Below, one piece after another: positions 1-12,600 of a stretch of DNA of 27,990 bases. The stretch lies in assembly GCA_008931825.1 (NCBI GenBank), contig QXVZ01001832.1, positions 1 to 27,990 of the forward strand. Direction: 5' to 3'. The notes below the pieces were generated by a model. That model was not told where the DNA came from. It saw only the letters and a list, made by a program, of their open reading frames with translations, and made no database searches. The first letter of the stretch is position 1. Each line of letters starts with the position of its first letter. This DNA is from Phallusia fumigata (lineage: Eukaryota > Chordata > Ascidiacea > Phlebobranchia > Ascidiidae). The position numbers and the translations under genes were made by a program.

Positions 1-363
1 TTTTCCGCACCATAGGGCGTAAGCGTGTGTTGTTTATTTTTTTGTGGCTGGACGCATGTACTCCAGGAAACTGAAATGCTTATAATTGATTCGAAATCAA
101 GCTGCCAATTGCTTAATTAGAGTCCGGTATACACGTTTTGTTTTTCTAGTTAAAAGTGTTTGCTTAATTCCAACTTTTCAAGTCCTTGTCTGGTGTACGT
201 AAAAGTCATTTTTGTCAAAACAACGGCGCGCTTATGTTTCGTAGTTGACGAAACGCAACAAGTCGAGAGGGAAAAAAGCCACAACCTTTAAAACGTACGG
301 TTGTTGTACAAACATGGAGTCACTTCATGATCGACTATTAAAGTAGACCAACATGTTTTTTAC

Positions 364-446
364 CGTTCTTGGCCAGCTGTGTCCCATAGCTGAAGATGAA
401 TTTTCTTTTTCGAATCTTCTTCGTCGTCTTCAGGAAACTCGTAAAA
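364..446 (-). CDS. rab27: rab27 exon 3: acidic insert and switch II
   Basis: Acceptor TCATTACAG, donor GAACG|GTAAAA, phase 0 in and 2 out. It encodes [20 protein letters not shown] then WDTAGQE with the catalytic Gln of Rab GTPases. The next exon is not visible within the window. Confidence 0.92.
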
Positions 447-1514
447 CTGTAATGAAGAAATCAACATTTACTGAGTCGAGTCAATTGCACATGCACCACC
501 CTTCCATTCTGTTTCGCTAAACACAGCATATAATGCTGCATATGCGAATTAATTCCCCAATGACATGGACTTTTGTGCACGCCATACATCTAAGTTTANG
601 TTTAAAATCGTTACCTGTGCAATTTTCTATGACCTGCGTTCTAGACTTGCTACTTTCGACCTACCAGCTTTTTAAGGCGAAAATCGACACCGACTGTAGC
701 TATGAACTTTTGTTTAAACTCTCCTTCCGTGTACTGGTGCAGGAAACAGGTCTTGCCTACACCTGAGTCACCGAGCAGCAAAACTTTGATGAGGAAATCG
801 TAGTTGGTGTCCAAGTTGTCCTCTCCACCTGCACAAGTAACCGATGTTTCGTTAAGTTTAACATGCTTTGTTCAATGCATGGCTGAAGTTATTTGTTGGG
901 ATACATATTACCTGCGTCCCAGCATACGATAAGTAAGACATAATTTGATTGTAATGTTAGTCATTGCGCGTCCTTCCTATAACGGCCTGATAAAAAGGTA
1001 CGCTGTAGTTTGTGCAATTGCCAACAATCGCGCTTTAACAACTACATGATCTGCATTACGTGCCGACCCAGTAGAGCAATGCGAAGCACAAAATAGATAT
1101 GACGTGAGCGGATGTAGTGGTATCAGCCTGTAGAGAAGGAAGCGGCCGCTATATTTTTGTCCCCATAGTCTGGCGCGATCGGTCTTTCACTGTTAACAAG
1201 CGTTAACAGCATAAGTCACGCAGATTCCATGCTTTCACGGTGCAGGTTCGCAGTTTTACCATGCGAAGGCGCTTATCAATTATTCATGATTACCTGGCAG
1301 TATTACTTCAACCGCATTGCAATACAACCTACGTAACTAAAAGCCCGTCGCGACACAAATTAATTGTAAAAACCTACATGAAATCTGCAGGTCTGCCACA
1401 CTTCCAGATTGACAACCACATCTAGATATTTTGCCTAATGTCTAGATTTTCCCAACTTAAAGGGGTTTAGACAAGAGCGAAACTCAACTTACCATCTTCC
1501 TGCTGGTATGCCAT
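364..1514 (-). CDS. rab27: Rab27-like small GTPase, 5' part only
   Basis: Rab27 GTPases dock secretory and lysosome-related vesicles at the plasma membrane through Slp/Slac2 and Munc13-4 effectors (family knowledge). Coding exons visible: 1493-1514, 665-828, 364-446; phases agree and give 89 complete codons. The P-loop GDSGVGKT is at 27-34, the switch I Thr at 52 (IATVGVDF), and WDTAGQE at 83-89. [15 protein letters not shown] and [13 protein letters not shown], with an insert between strands 2 and 3, are typical of Rab27 and not of Rab26/37 or Rab3. The insert here is acidic ([12 protein letters not shown]). ATG at 1512-1514 has an in-frame TAG three codons upstream. The rest (FRSLTT onward, G4, G5, C-terminal Cys) is not in bases 1-363 and must lie outside the window. 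Confidence 0.88.
599..599. other. single ambiguous base (N)
   Basis: One N occurs inside the intron between rab27 exons 2 and 3. It does not affect any coding exon. Confidence 0.99.
665..828 (-). CDS. rab27: rab27 exon 2: P-loop and switch I
   Basis: Acceptor CTTGTGCAG, donor CTG|GTAGGT, phase 1 in and 0 out. It encodes [20 protein letters not shown], then [10 protein letters not shown] and [14 protein letters not shown]. It holds nucleotide-binding loop G1 and the switch I effector threonine. Confidence 0.93.
1493..1514 (-). CDS. rab27: rab27 exon 1: start codon and 7 residues
   Basis: A 22-nt coding segment encoding MAYQQED plus one base, ending GATG|GTAAGT in phase 1. It joins in frame with the GT GGA GAG start of the next exon. 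The ATG context (AAG ATG G) is strong. It is short, so the assignment relies on the donor and phase. Confidence 0.75.
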
Positions 1515-3468
1515 CTTGAAAAACTAAATGCGATGGATCTTCCCGCAACCGTAATGTCCGTATGTTGGTTAGCGATCCGTTCTGGTATGTGTGTTTAAGC
1601 TTCAGCACAACCCCAACTCAATAATCAAAAAAAATTCAATAATCAACCCCTTCACATTGAATGCATTCGATGGCAATTGATTTGCGATCTCTCCGCGTGA
1701 CTGCTAACACCAACCACCAAGCCTATTGAATCCGTAAGCTGCCATCAAAGAAGATTATCACAAATTAAAATGGTTATTTGGACGCGGGGCTACGAACTGA
1801 AGTCGTTTTAAGTTGTGCATACAGCGTGCCATCAAATTCTACATAAGAAGCAACCTTTCTATTAATCTGATAGCCACAGTTTACAGCCAACATTCGCGCT
1901 ACGTTTTCCTTGCATAGGCAACTGAACATAAAACATGCTAGCCTATGGGTTTCTACTCTCGTACCAACAGTGTAGTATGACTTCTAAAAGATGCTAAATA
2001 GATTGATGGCACCGGCGCTTCCTGCAATCCCAACCAGCGTACGACTTAGCGTTTTAGACGATGCTACTACAGCATATGGTGCCTGCCTGTAGTGCACAGA
2101 GTCCTATGGCCTGCGCCGTTAAGCAGAGGAAATGGTTCGTCATTCATATCGCGTGAGTGACAACGGCGCGTTCTTTCCCTGATACTGCAGTTATTCGAAA
2201 ATACGTTCCGTGTGCACACTGCTATACGGCGTCCAAATAATCTACATCGATCACATCAGCGAAGTTCTATCATTTTTCTCGCAATTTATTGGGAAACTTT
2301 TTGTAGAGGATGTTTTGTACGTGGCTAATAACAAATCTGTTTAGAAGGCAAATGCCCTGAACAAACGACGCTGAATGGCTGGAAGTAGGATGCCTCTGTC
2401 CATTGTATGTTGCTTTAAGTCGTTTGGTTTTACGTGGGTTTTTCTTGCTGTCAGCATAAACAAAATACAGTGCGCTGTTGCTTTCATATGTTTACGGGCG
2501 TTCTGTTTACCGCAATGTACTGCTGTATGGTCTCTGTGGTGGTTGAACTTTTCAAATACATAGCTTTTGTTCGCTCCCTCAAGTTATCTGTCGTGCACAC
2601 AGCGATTTGTGAATGTAATGAGGTATATTTGGCTCGTACACAACGACTTTATATTTCAAATGAATGAAAAAGTATAGATAACAAAACGCACGGCGCTCGT
2701 GTTTCGATCCACGGCGATTGTAACGTGAAGAACGACGCATCAAGATTGGCGCAAATACCACACGGGGATTAATAAATAAAATAAAAACACAACAAGCGCT
2801 CAGCGGTCTGTAAGTTGTCGAGTGGGAAAGCGCGCAAAACATAACGACGAAATTACGAATATTGTACAGCTTGGGGAATAGAGGGCTTGGCAGCTCGCGC
2901 AAGCGTAGAAAAACAACAGAGTCAGCAAACTAAGGCTTGAGCATATCGTTGGGTTGATTGCTTAAATGTGGCAGTGACGGGGTATGATTGCTTTTCGTAT
3001 CAACAATTAGTCGATTTATCATTAAAGCGAGATGATTGTGTGAAAAATGATTTGTGCCTTAGTTTAACTTCAAAGCGGCTCGTCAGTCCAAAACTAACCG
3101 AAAGAACCTCAGGTATTTTTCGCACACGCGAAAATGTCGTTTTGCTGAGCCTTGTTGCAGCTCACCTGGCTATACGAACACCAAATACACCTTGTACAAA
3201 ATTTCCACGCAGCTTGGACGCAGTAGCATGTTGAAGATTAGATTTATACCTTGGAGCGCTCACATGCTGCATTAAAAATTCATGTTTCGACCGCGCATGG
3301 AAGCCGCTTGATACTTTGTGGCACAAAATTGCGTTCATATCCAGGTCGATCGCGCATTGCATGTTTATGTGATGATGGTGGTGGTAGTGCTCGACTACAA
3401 ATGGTGTATCGCATAAATAAAGCGTCGACTGTGCAAGAAAAAAAACACGAAACAAGGTCCAAGGTAAA
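1515..3468. other. intergenic region between ptch and rab27
   Basis: It contains the ptch 3' flank and the rab27 5' flank; both genes read leftwards. I see no coding exon with recognisable similarity. Open frames at 2375-2902 show no family features. The minus strand lacks a canonical AATAAA in the first 500 nt after the ptch stop; the nearest variant is CATAAA at 3364-3369, about 100 nt downstream of the stop, followed by TATAAA at 3242-3247. The short repeat CAATAATCAA occurs twice near 1620-1645. Confidence 0.6.
3364..3369 (-). terminator. possible ptch poly(A) signal variant CATAAA
   Basis: This hexamer lies about 100 nt past the ptch stop codon on the minus strand. It is a known weaker variant of AATAAA. 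No canonical signal is closer, but the hexamer is short and could be chance. Confidence 0.3.
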
Positions 3469-3663
3469 TTATTGCTTTTCAGCGGTTTTGAGTGGATAGT
3501 CGCCGCTTACGCCGTTTAACGCCGAAATGTCGAAGTGGCGATTGGGCATTTGCCCGTGCTCGAGAGGTGCCTGTGTGTCGTCGTAATTGGCCGGTTGCCA
3601 GACGTAATTGGGGTGAATGACGTCTGGTGGGGATGACCCGGGTTCAACGAACGATACCACCTT
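3469..3663 (-). CDS. ptch: ptch exon 27: final coding exon
   Basis: Acceptor TTGTTTTTCAG followed by phase-0 [11 protein letters not shown], ending [17 protein letters not shown] and TAA at 3469-3471. It encodes 64 residues that are Pro, Asn and Tyr rich. Assignment rests on the strong acceptor, the maintained frame and the distance; similarity to known Patched tails is weak. Confidence 0.78.
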   Translation of the reverse strand, partial: KVVSFVEPGSSPPDVIHPNYVWQPANYDDTQAPLEHGQMPNRHFDISALNGVSGDYPLKTAEKQ

Positions 3664-6600
3664 CTGAAAAACAAATAAATATTAAAGCTATTTGCGTAGC
3701 ATTGTGACACATTTTGCACCAACAACGTTAATCGAAGCTGTCTGCAGCCAGCGGCGTCACTGATGGTACAAAAGGTTAATCATCGCCACGACTATTGTCT
3801 AAGAATCGCTGCCAACTGGTTACTTTTTGGCGGAAGGCATCAAATTACTTTGGCAATCTTAAAGGTTCGCCTTACCGGCCTCCCTGAAGTGTGTAGGTTG
3901 ACAGTTACGGATGAACTGAGGGTTGCGATATGTTGCCGTCGGTCGCCAGCCCCACGTTGCCTCACGTTGGGATCGTTATTGCGCGGTGCTTCTGCGGCCG
4001 GTTGGATCGGATGAAAATCCGAGGAAGTTTTGAAATTCTGAAAAATATACGCGGTTTTACAAAAGGAGAAAACGCACCCCTAAACGTGTCCACTTTCGCT
4101 GTGGTAGTTTAAACTACGGTTCTTTATTTATCAAAACAACTACACAGGTAGGGAATATCTGTTTTACCTCACAGTGAACATCTTGTGTATGTGGTGGATG
4201 TCTCCCGTTCGAGTACATGACGTAATCCGGGCGCATATAAACCCGACCTGTTTCCTCCTCTTCATTGATAGGAGGGATGGAGTGGGGGTGATACTGCTGT
4301 GACCTCCCCGGTACCTCGCGCATGTGCACAATTCGTGCATTGCCCGCTCTACTGTCGTAGTGGACGTCCGGGTAGCGCCACCTGCCGGCATAATTTTCTG
4401 TCCCGGGTTGTCGATACACGTGAGCGTCGTGGCGTGTTTGGTAGCGCCTGTGAATCTGCACGTCATCGCGTGACGTAGGTTGACCATACCTTCCACCCCG
4501 ATGTTGTGTGCACCTACAAAAGAATTAACAAACCCAATTTTCAGATGGGTTACAATGGGTGTGACCTAAAAAATCGTTTTTTGAAGGTGAGAGATAGATA
4601 TATGAGTTAGGTCAGGACAATTACGTCAAGTCTTGAAAAGAGTGTCTTAAAAAGAATTTCGAGGCCCTACTGATATAGCTGTACGCTTATTTTTGTTGGT
4701 GCCATATTGTTACAACCGAACAAGATTTGATATAATGCCAAAACTAGTACATTCACACATCCGTCATTGACTTACCGCAGGCATTGGCAGCGATTACTGT
4801 TGTGGTTGGTGTTGGCGCTATGCCTGTGCTGACACGAACACTGGTGGCAGTCGCAAGCCAGCTCCCCTGGTGGCGAAGGGGGCGGTGTCGGGGTTTTGAG
4901 TCGAGCCCCGCCCCCAACCGGCGTTACTTCAGCTGGCGGACCAATCAAAGACAACACGACTGGTAGGAGGATCAGGCCGTTTAGGACTCCCAACAGAATA
5001 AGGAAACCCAGGACTTGGAAAAAATACCTGCAGGACAAAGGAATGTTTCAACGCCCTTTGTGTTAAAAAATAAAAATTACTGAGACTCAAGATTTAAAAC
5101 CTTTCAGAGAACCAGCAGTGCAGTAGTCGAGGATAACATACGCGTTAAAAAGTTTACGTTTGTTACGATTTGCAACTTATGGCCTTACGTAATGATGAAG
5201 TCAAATTCGGAGCCAGCCAGCATAACCACACCAAGGAGGGTCGAGACGGAACCATCGACAACTGGGCCCAGCATGTGCCCGATACTGCGAGCCACTCTGT
5301 CTTTTCTGTCAACAAACAAAAAAGTCGTGTCAGGCTTGATTAGTCACACATACCAAGTAAATTGTCAATTTTCAACGAACCTGGATCCACACGATGTTAT
5401 GTAGGCGAAGGTAATGTGCACTGTGAACTCAACACCAAGGCCGATGGAAGCGACAAGTATAACAGCCGGGACTGCGCTCAGTTTAACACCAGCCCAACCC
5501 ATAAATCCGAGCAACTCTGTGGCAATCATCGCCAGGAAGAGGGCCTGAAACCACAATAATGCATAGTTATGGCGTTAAAAGAATACGATACTTTGGCACT
5601 GGGTTCATTTGGTTTGAGGTGTTCAATCAGCGTCGAATGAGACAACGAAAAAGGGAAACTGTATGCATGATTAAACAAACACCGTCCCAAAAACGTAAAA
5701 AAAGGCAGAGAAAATCGTTTCTCAGCGTTTGCGAAATCCTGGGATTTACGAGTGGGAAAAGAGATCCATGATCTAACGAGATTCAAACACTCTGGCCACG
5801 AGCTAAACTGTTTCTCCCACAGCTTTAACGCCCAAATGCGTTTAATTACATTCCACCGTGGACGGGTAGCGTGCGCGAGCATTAACATTTTTCGCCTTGT
5901 CTCGTAAACACTGCACGGCGCAGGTGGGCCCGTGCCGTTTCCGCACGACCGAGCGAAGCAACACAAAATGGTGGTCTGATCAAACTCGACCGACGTCGGC
6001 GTGCAAATAGGTGTAACTGCCCAAAAACAAAGCCTGTGGATTTGTTCTGCGTGTTTCTTCAAAACACTCTACCAAAGAGGTTCAGCAAAACCCAGACTCA
6101 ACAAAATAAAATTTACTTCAATTTTAAACTCTAGGAGTGACGATGTTGACTTCGCATAGCTAGTCAGGGCATACGCTCTAAAAATCGTGTGGCAGGTGTC
6201 ATTTCGTCAACTTACCATTATGGCTGCCGCCCATGGGTTAAATAGAACCAGCGAGAGAACAACGAACACGGCTCCGATCACTGCACCGAGAGAAACGAAG
6301 AGCCAGAAACGCAAGTCGATGTACTGCTGCCAAAATGTAAATGGGTAGCCGCTTGGATAGGTGTCCAATTCGGTGTTGGCAGCCATTGTTTCACAAATGT
6401 GTCGCACACTACGAATCACGGTGACAAAGTCTTCATTTTCGCGCATCCCTGTGAAGAAGGGGAGTTTTTAATGGTTTACCAGCATATAATGTATTTTTCT
6501 ACCCTGGGGGATTCAGAAACGTTTTATTGTGACAGATTCAGGAATGTCAGGGATATTGTGACTTTCAATATTTCGTTATATACTAATTTTACCATTTTTT

Positions 6601-9600
6601 TTCAATTAACACCTCCTTGCAAAAAAGTTACTTGTCCATGGATTGCATCACATACATGCTGCACGCAATCTCAACGCAACTTACCGTTTAGATAAAATGG
6701 CATTTGCGAAAACGTAAGGCCAGAAGAAGGTGGAATGATCATGTTCAAGTCGTAGCGGGAGCTTGTAAAAGTTTTTGGAGAAGGATAAATTGACGCCTGG
6801 GCAGCGGCGTACGCGAGAGGATCATCGGTAAACCAAACAGACAAGTAGTTGTAAAACGCATCCTCGTTAATAATGCCGTCGTCCGATACCAATCGTACGC
6901 GGTTCGGCTGAAAAGGTATAATCAGATGTTACCAAACCTCTATGTGTTTGTATGTGGTGTGGTGAATACACATCGTTTGTTGCAATGAAAGCGTTGGTTT
7001 GGAAATTGTGTTGGTCGTAAAGGTTGTGGTATGACGGTTGGTTTGGCCAGACTCTATTTCAAGACTTTATCGTGCCATTTCAAAATTGCGATAATTTTAT
7101 GTAAACCACGATTGTGTGATGATAACATGGCGTAACTTCCGGTATTTAATTTATTGTGTTGGAACAATGCAGTTTTAACTGCAATGTTTTTACTACCCCA
7201 GCTTTATATTTTTGCAGACGATTTGCCGTGAACGAGAATCGGTGATATGTAAAACCAATAGACGAGGTTGTTTTAACAACCACTTCTTTTAGTAAACTTA
7301 CCCGCGAACATTTTGAGCCAATGGGGGTGCAGCCAATACGCGCCATGTCGGTTGGATCTTCAACTCTGCCGGTTTGAACCAACAGCTTGAAGGCCAGAAT
7401 GGTTTTGTCGCTTACGTCGGAAGACCACGTAGATGCGTTTACTTTGCCCAATTTCCAATCGGCATCAAAACTTGCTTGTAATCCTTAAAAAATGACAAAA
7501 CGCCATTGCAATCTTCGCATCCAAGGCATAATACGAGGTAAGTTGCCTTACCATTCAAATAATCCCGGAAATAGTGTAGCCAGAACTTCATAACTGTCCC
7601 ATCTGGTTGCTTCATAACGTAACTGATATTTCCAACTTGTTCGTGAATAAGATACATGTTTCGCTGTTGCCTGGCATAATCGAATTCTAAAAACCAAAAA
7701 AATATACCATTTGGTATTTGTCACTCAGGTCAACTAAACCCCGCACACATTGTGAAAAGACAAAAAGTCACAGTCATTAGTTCCGCAAAATGTAATATTT
7801 TGACAATTGCTTAATAGTTTGCTTGCACGCATGAACGAGGGGGATATTGCAAGTGCTTTAAAGTTTTGAACGTTAAAAGTAGCCTATAATCCTGATTAGC
7901 ATTTCATGTTTGTGCCCAAAATTACATCGTGATTAAGCACTTTACGATTCTGAATCGCGGTAAACTACACAAACTCCATGCAAACCTACCTTTGGTTATG
8001 ATGTACATGGGATAGAACGAGAAGTAGGTGGTCTGAGCCACAATCGCTTGGTGTTCGCGTGTCCCACGCGGCAAAACGTCGCCGAGGTCCAGTCCGTCCT
8101 TCACTTGCGTACAGCCGTATATGGAAGCTCCGAGCAACCCGCCAAAGAGTGCCAGCACAAAGATCTGCAAACGAAAGACAGTGTGATTGACATCAGTGTG
8201 ATGATTACATGCAAGTGGTGCGCCATTCGAGGGCATAATATGCGAGTGCCGCTGCCAAAACGCGGTAATTATTTTGGATAAGTTCCCACACACAAGTGAA
8301 CACACATTGGTGCTTAAATGTGTCGTAGTCACTTGTGTGGGCCATGAGCATTAATTACAAATGTCTGGGATGGTTTTAAGCCAATTGGCATGCTCAATGG
8401 ATACACCACAACAACACGAACAGCACTTTCTGCAGCCAACAACTTTACGAGAATGTAAAAGCAATAACATACCCGAGAGGAGTTCTTCATTAAGAACGGC
8501 GCATAATAGCGTTCCCCAAGCTGATTCAGGGTCAAGTTAGGAAGAAGAGCAAGCTTAGCGTAGAGGGTTCTAGACTGTTTGTTGTTCCGTGCACAACACA
8601 AAAACGACGACGAGCGTTTTCGTTTGGGAACAAGGCTATGCGTTGAGCTGCGAACACTCTCCATGGGGGTCGTAAGGTTGGTTGGAGGATTGCTTCCGTT
8701 TGTTCTCAAGGTTCTTACGCTCGACGCGGGGGTGATAGTAGACCTCATCGGCTAAAAAAAGGCATTGTTAATCGGCGCATATTAAAAGTTTGCAGCCAAC
8801 CACCCATATTAAACATCTGACATACTCGATCATAAGTTCTTTCAGAAGGTGGCGAACCACCGTTGGATTCCATGAATGCAACTTTGGGTCTTTGTGGTGG
8901 CGACGTTTGCTGCAATTGGTCTTTCGGTGTGTATTGCGGCGGTGGGCTGAGGCCGCGATTTAAGTCATATGTGGGATCCATGTAGCCCGGTCGGCGCTCC
9001 GTGCCACTTGCATCGTGGAAAGTTGCTCCGGCAGCGGCTGGACCAAGAACAGTCACATACGACTCGTTGGAGTACGCCTAAAACACACAACGCATTAGTA
9101 ATGGCCAATACAGCTTTTACGGCCCACATGTTGTGGCTATGTCATTTATTCAAGTAGGCGCTATCTAAATAGCCGCAAATGTTCACTTTAAATACAAGGC
9201 ACTATCCACTTAGCGTTAAACCACAGGCAATTGTTTTTCCGCACCTGTATGGTATGGTGCATGGTAATTGTGGTGCCGCAGTGGTTGTTGTCAACTGGCA
9301 AAGGTCCGTTGTGACGATGGCATTGGTTACAAGCGTGGTCGCTCACTGCACGCTGGTTGTTTTCTTCACTCAAATCTATAACTTCGTTTGTCGTTGAACT
9401 GCAGAAAGGCAGTAGTTGATTACTTTCTAATTTCAAAATGAAATCTGTGTGTATTTTGCTTGCTTTTACTGACCTTTTAAAGCAACACAACATGTCCAGT
9501 CTATTGCTTTTCCTCCGTTTTAAGTCGAGGCTAAGAATTGCGGGAAAGATAACCAGGACTGAGATGAGATTGAAGACAGTTACGATCGATGCCTGTGAAA

Positions 9601-12600
9601 TATAAAAATAAGTTAGACATAAGTTTTGAAAGAAAAAACGCATTTATATCCGAAACCTAGTTTAGCGTTGGATTGCTGGATAAGAATAGAATGTCTGTCA
9701 TTGATGAAGTACTTTATCGGTTTTAGTTTAAGATCGAAATCCTAAAACATCCAAAAAGTGTCAAACGAGTGACGTATATAGCACTCTAATAGTTATGAAT
9801 TGGTTGTGGGTGCGAACTGCCAAAACTACATCCCTACAGCCGATTCCACTCCGCTGCAAAGCTTCCGAACACGAACAAGCAAAAGCCCCTGCCCAGGCGA
9901 ATAGTTCTTGGCTTCGGCGACAACAAGGCCACACATGACGCCGCTTCACAACTCTGCTGCAGCGATTGTGTACTCGATCGCCTTTTATCCGAATATCTGT
10001 CGTCGTGCAACTCGAGCCCGCCCGAAATGTTGACGTATGTTTTCTCTGGCACTTTTTTATCTTGTAAGAATTGTGGGACAATATCTGTTTATTAAAATAC
10101 TTGTCAGTTGCGCGTTTTTTAGTTGCCAAGATGGCGAGGAATGACATGTGCGTGCTAAAGGGCAGGTGAAACACACATCCAGGTCCTAAGATGACTTGCC
10201 TGTAGCGCAGGAATTTCGCGCATATAAATGGATTTCGTACATCCGCAAATTCCCTTCAGCACTAATGAACAGAAATATTTCTCACAAGGACTGTAGCCAA
10301 AGGTTCTCGATGGTGGGTTTCGCGTGCAAGTGTCAGGACTCTCACTGCCTGTGTTTTTAACCCGTGACATTTGCAAAAGTTTTGAAAGGTCGGGGTCCCG
10401 TGCTTCAAGGTTAAAAAGACTCAACTGACGCCGGCGACTGAGAAGTTATGGCGAGCGCGTCACGACGGATCATCAATCACGGGGCGGCTTTGGCGAGGCG
10501 AGGAGGGTGGTCCCAGGGAAATTTGACAGTCGGTTGTTGATTGCCCGATGCAGAACAGGCAGAGTGTAATTTGGCATGCGAGAAGAAATGAAAACCGAGA
10601 AGGCCTAAGCGGATCATCGGGGTCGAGTTGATTCTGCTCCTCGCTGGGAATGATCTTCTATGGCTTGTTTGTGTCAACAAATGAGTCACCAACAGACAAA
10701 GGATTAAAAGTGATGTGCTTCCGGGGGCATACGGACATGTTCTTTTTACTATGTCAATGCATGCTTATTAGATCTTGTTTTAGAAAACAACATCTTGCCT
10801 TGCGAATAATTGCCCTGTCTTCGACGATCATTCAGCCGACGACTTTGTGTTAAAGGAGCCGTTTTAAAACAGTGATAGTCAAAATCTACGGAATGAGATT
10901 CAGTGCGTCTTTGTAAGGAAACACCGCTGTTTGTTTTGCCGGGTGAGCTGTCATCACCAGTATTAACCTTAACCTTTCGCACCTAGGCCCGGACCTACCC
11001 TCACGGTCCCCTCATCCGGCTGACAGATTGCCGCCGAACTCACCCCACTCTGTGAACTGATATTAATCAATCGGAGCGTGACCCCCTATATTTTCGTTTG
11101 GGATTAGTCGGCGTCATGAGAACGACCGCTGCCTTGCAAAAAGTAGGGGGCACTGGAAGACGTGTTACAGGTCAGGAATCTCCTGTCACGCTTAGTGCCA
11201 CGGCGCCCGCATTATTGCAATAACAGGTGCTGCACGTTTGACGCCACTTCGTCAAGAGCGCTGGTATAATTTACGACTGTCGCCTCACCTGAAAACCGAA
11301 GGCACGTAGAGCAGGCATGGGAATAATCAACGAGAAGAGGAACCCTGACAAAATAGCGATGGACGTGAGAACGACGCTCACCCCCACCCGCTTCAGGCAT
11401 TCTCCTGTGCGCTCCTGAAAAAACAGACAGCCTTAGAATGTATAAATAGTAAAGCGGCGCCTATCGGCTTCTTAACTATGTCTGTAAAAATCCCTCGTCA
11501 TTTATTACGGTTTAATATGTTAGATCTCTCCCGGCGAGGATTTCCAATAATTGCCGTTATTATTTTGATCGATGTTCATATAAAAAGCATCGTTTTTTCT
11601 TTCGGCGGGCCGACGCGACAGCGTTGTACGAATTACTGGTCCAGCGAGGCCAATTTTCTAGCGTGCTTACCTGAAAGGGGATGTAAGAGAGCACCGCGAT
11701 CTCGCCGAAATGGTGGGCCATAAGAAACATGTCGTCAACGCCCAATCCCAGCATTAGGAAAGGTAAGACCTGTAACAAACTCGAGTTAAGTGCGCTACGC
11801 CCCAAAAATACGGAATAACAACGAACAGATTTATCTTACCTGTGTTGAGGCCGCGTTAAAACTGATTCCCACGACCGAGCAAATACCAAGACCAGCAGCG
11901 ACGGAGAGGGCCACGAGCAAAACTCCTATCAGTCCCACAGCACCCTGGGATCTCGAGGCTCGGGTTCTCATGAGCGTAAGACAGGCGTATCCCATCTGCA
12001 ATCGACATCGAGAAATTTTACACGCAGTTAATGCGGCGTGGCGGCGCGTATCGCTGCATGGGGCAAACACCTTCCGCAATGTGGTGTCAAAATGAAGTCA
12101 AGTCAGTTTTCGATGTGATGTGCAAGCTAACTCTTCGCACTACAAAAATAGTTCATTTTCACCACACCCACTTTCAAAGCTATTCGACCAAAATATATCT
12201 TTTCCTCCTAATTTACATTGTTTGAAACGTAGGGATTCGCCCAGATCACTGGAAGCTGTAGCGTCGCTCCAGACCTTAACTGGCGATATCTAAAACCTTT
12301 CAAAATGAGTTGTAAGCATTCAAAACTGTAATCGGCATATTACGCATTCCCGCCACGTACCATGAGGAGGTAACCTCCCAACACACGTATCGTGCTGATA
12401 TTGGAGAACTTTGCAAGTATATCCTCTGCGGTGGCGATGCTGAAGGCGTTCAACGTTTGTTCATCGGTTGCATTTGCCGGTTGCTGCAGTTCGTACATTT
12501 TCTGCACAAATTGCTATTGTGTTCAGAAGGGTTGGGTGGATTTTAACGTTGAGATTGAAAATGCACTTACTTTGACGAACTTTCTCTGCCAAGTGTAAAG

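Noticed and set aside
1..363. Further rab27 exon (FRSLTT block)
   Set aside because: I searched both the frame and the expected CG|N start on the minus strand and found no match.
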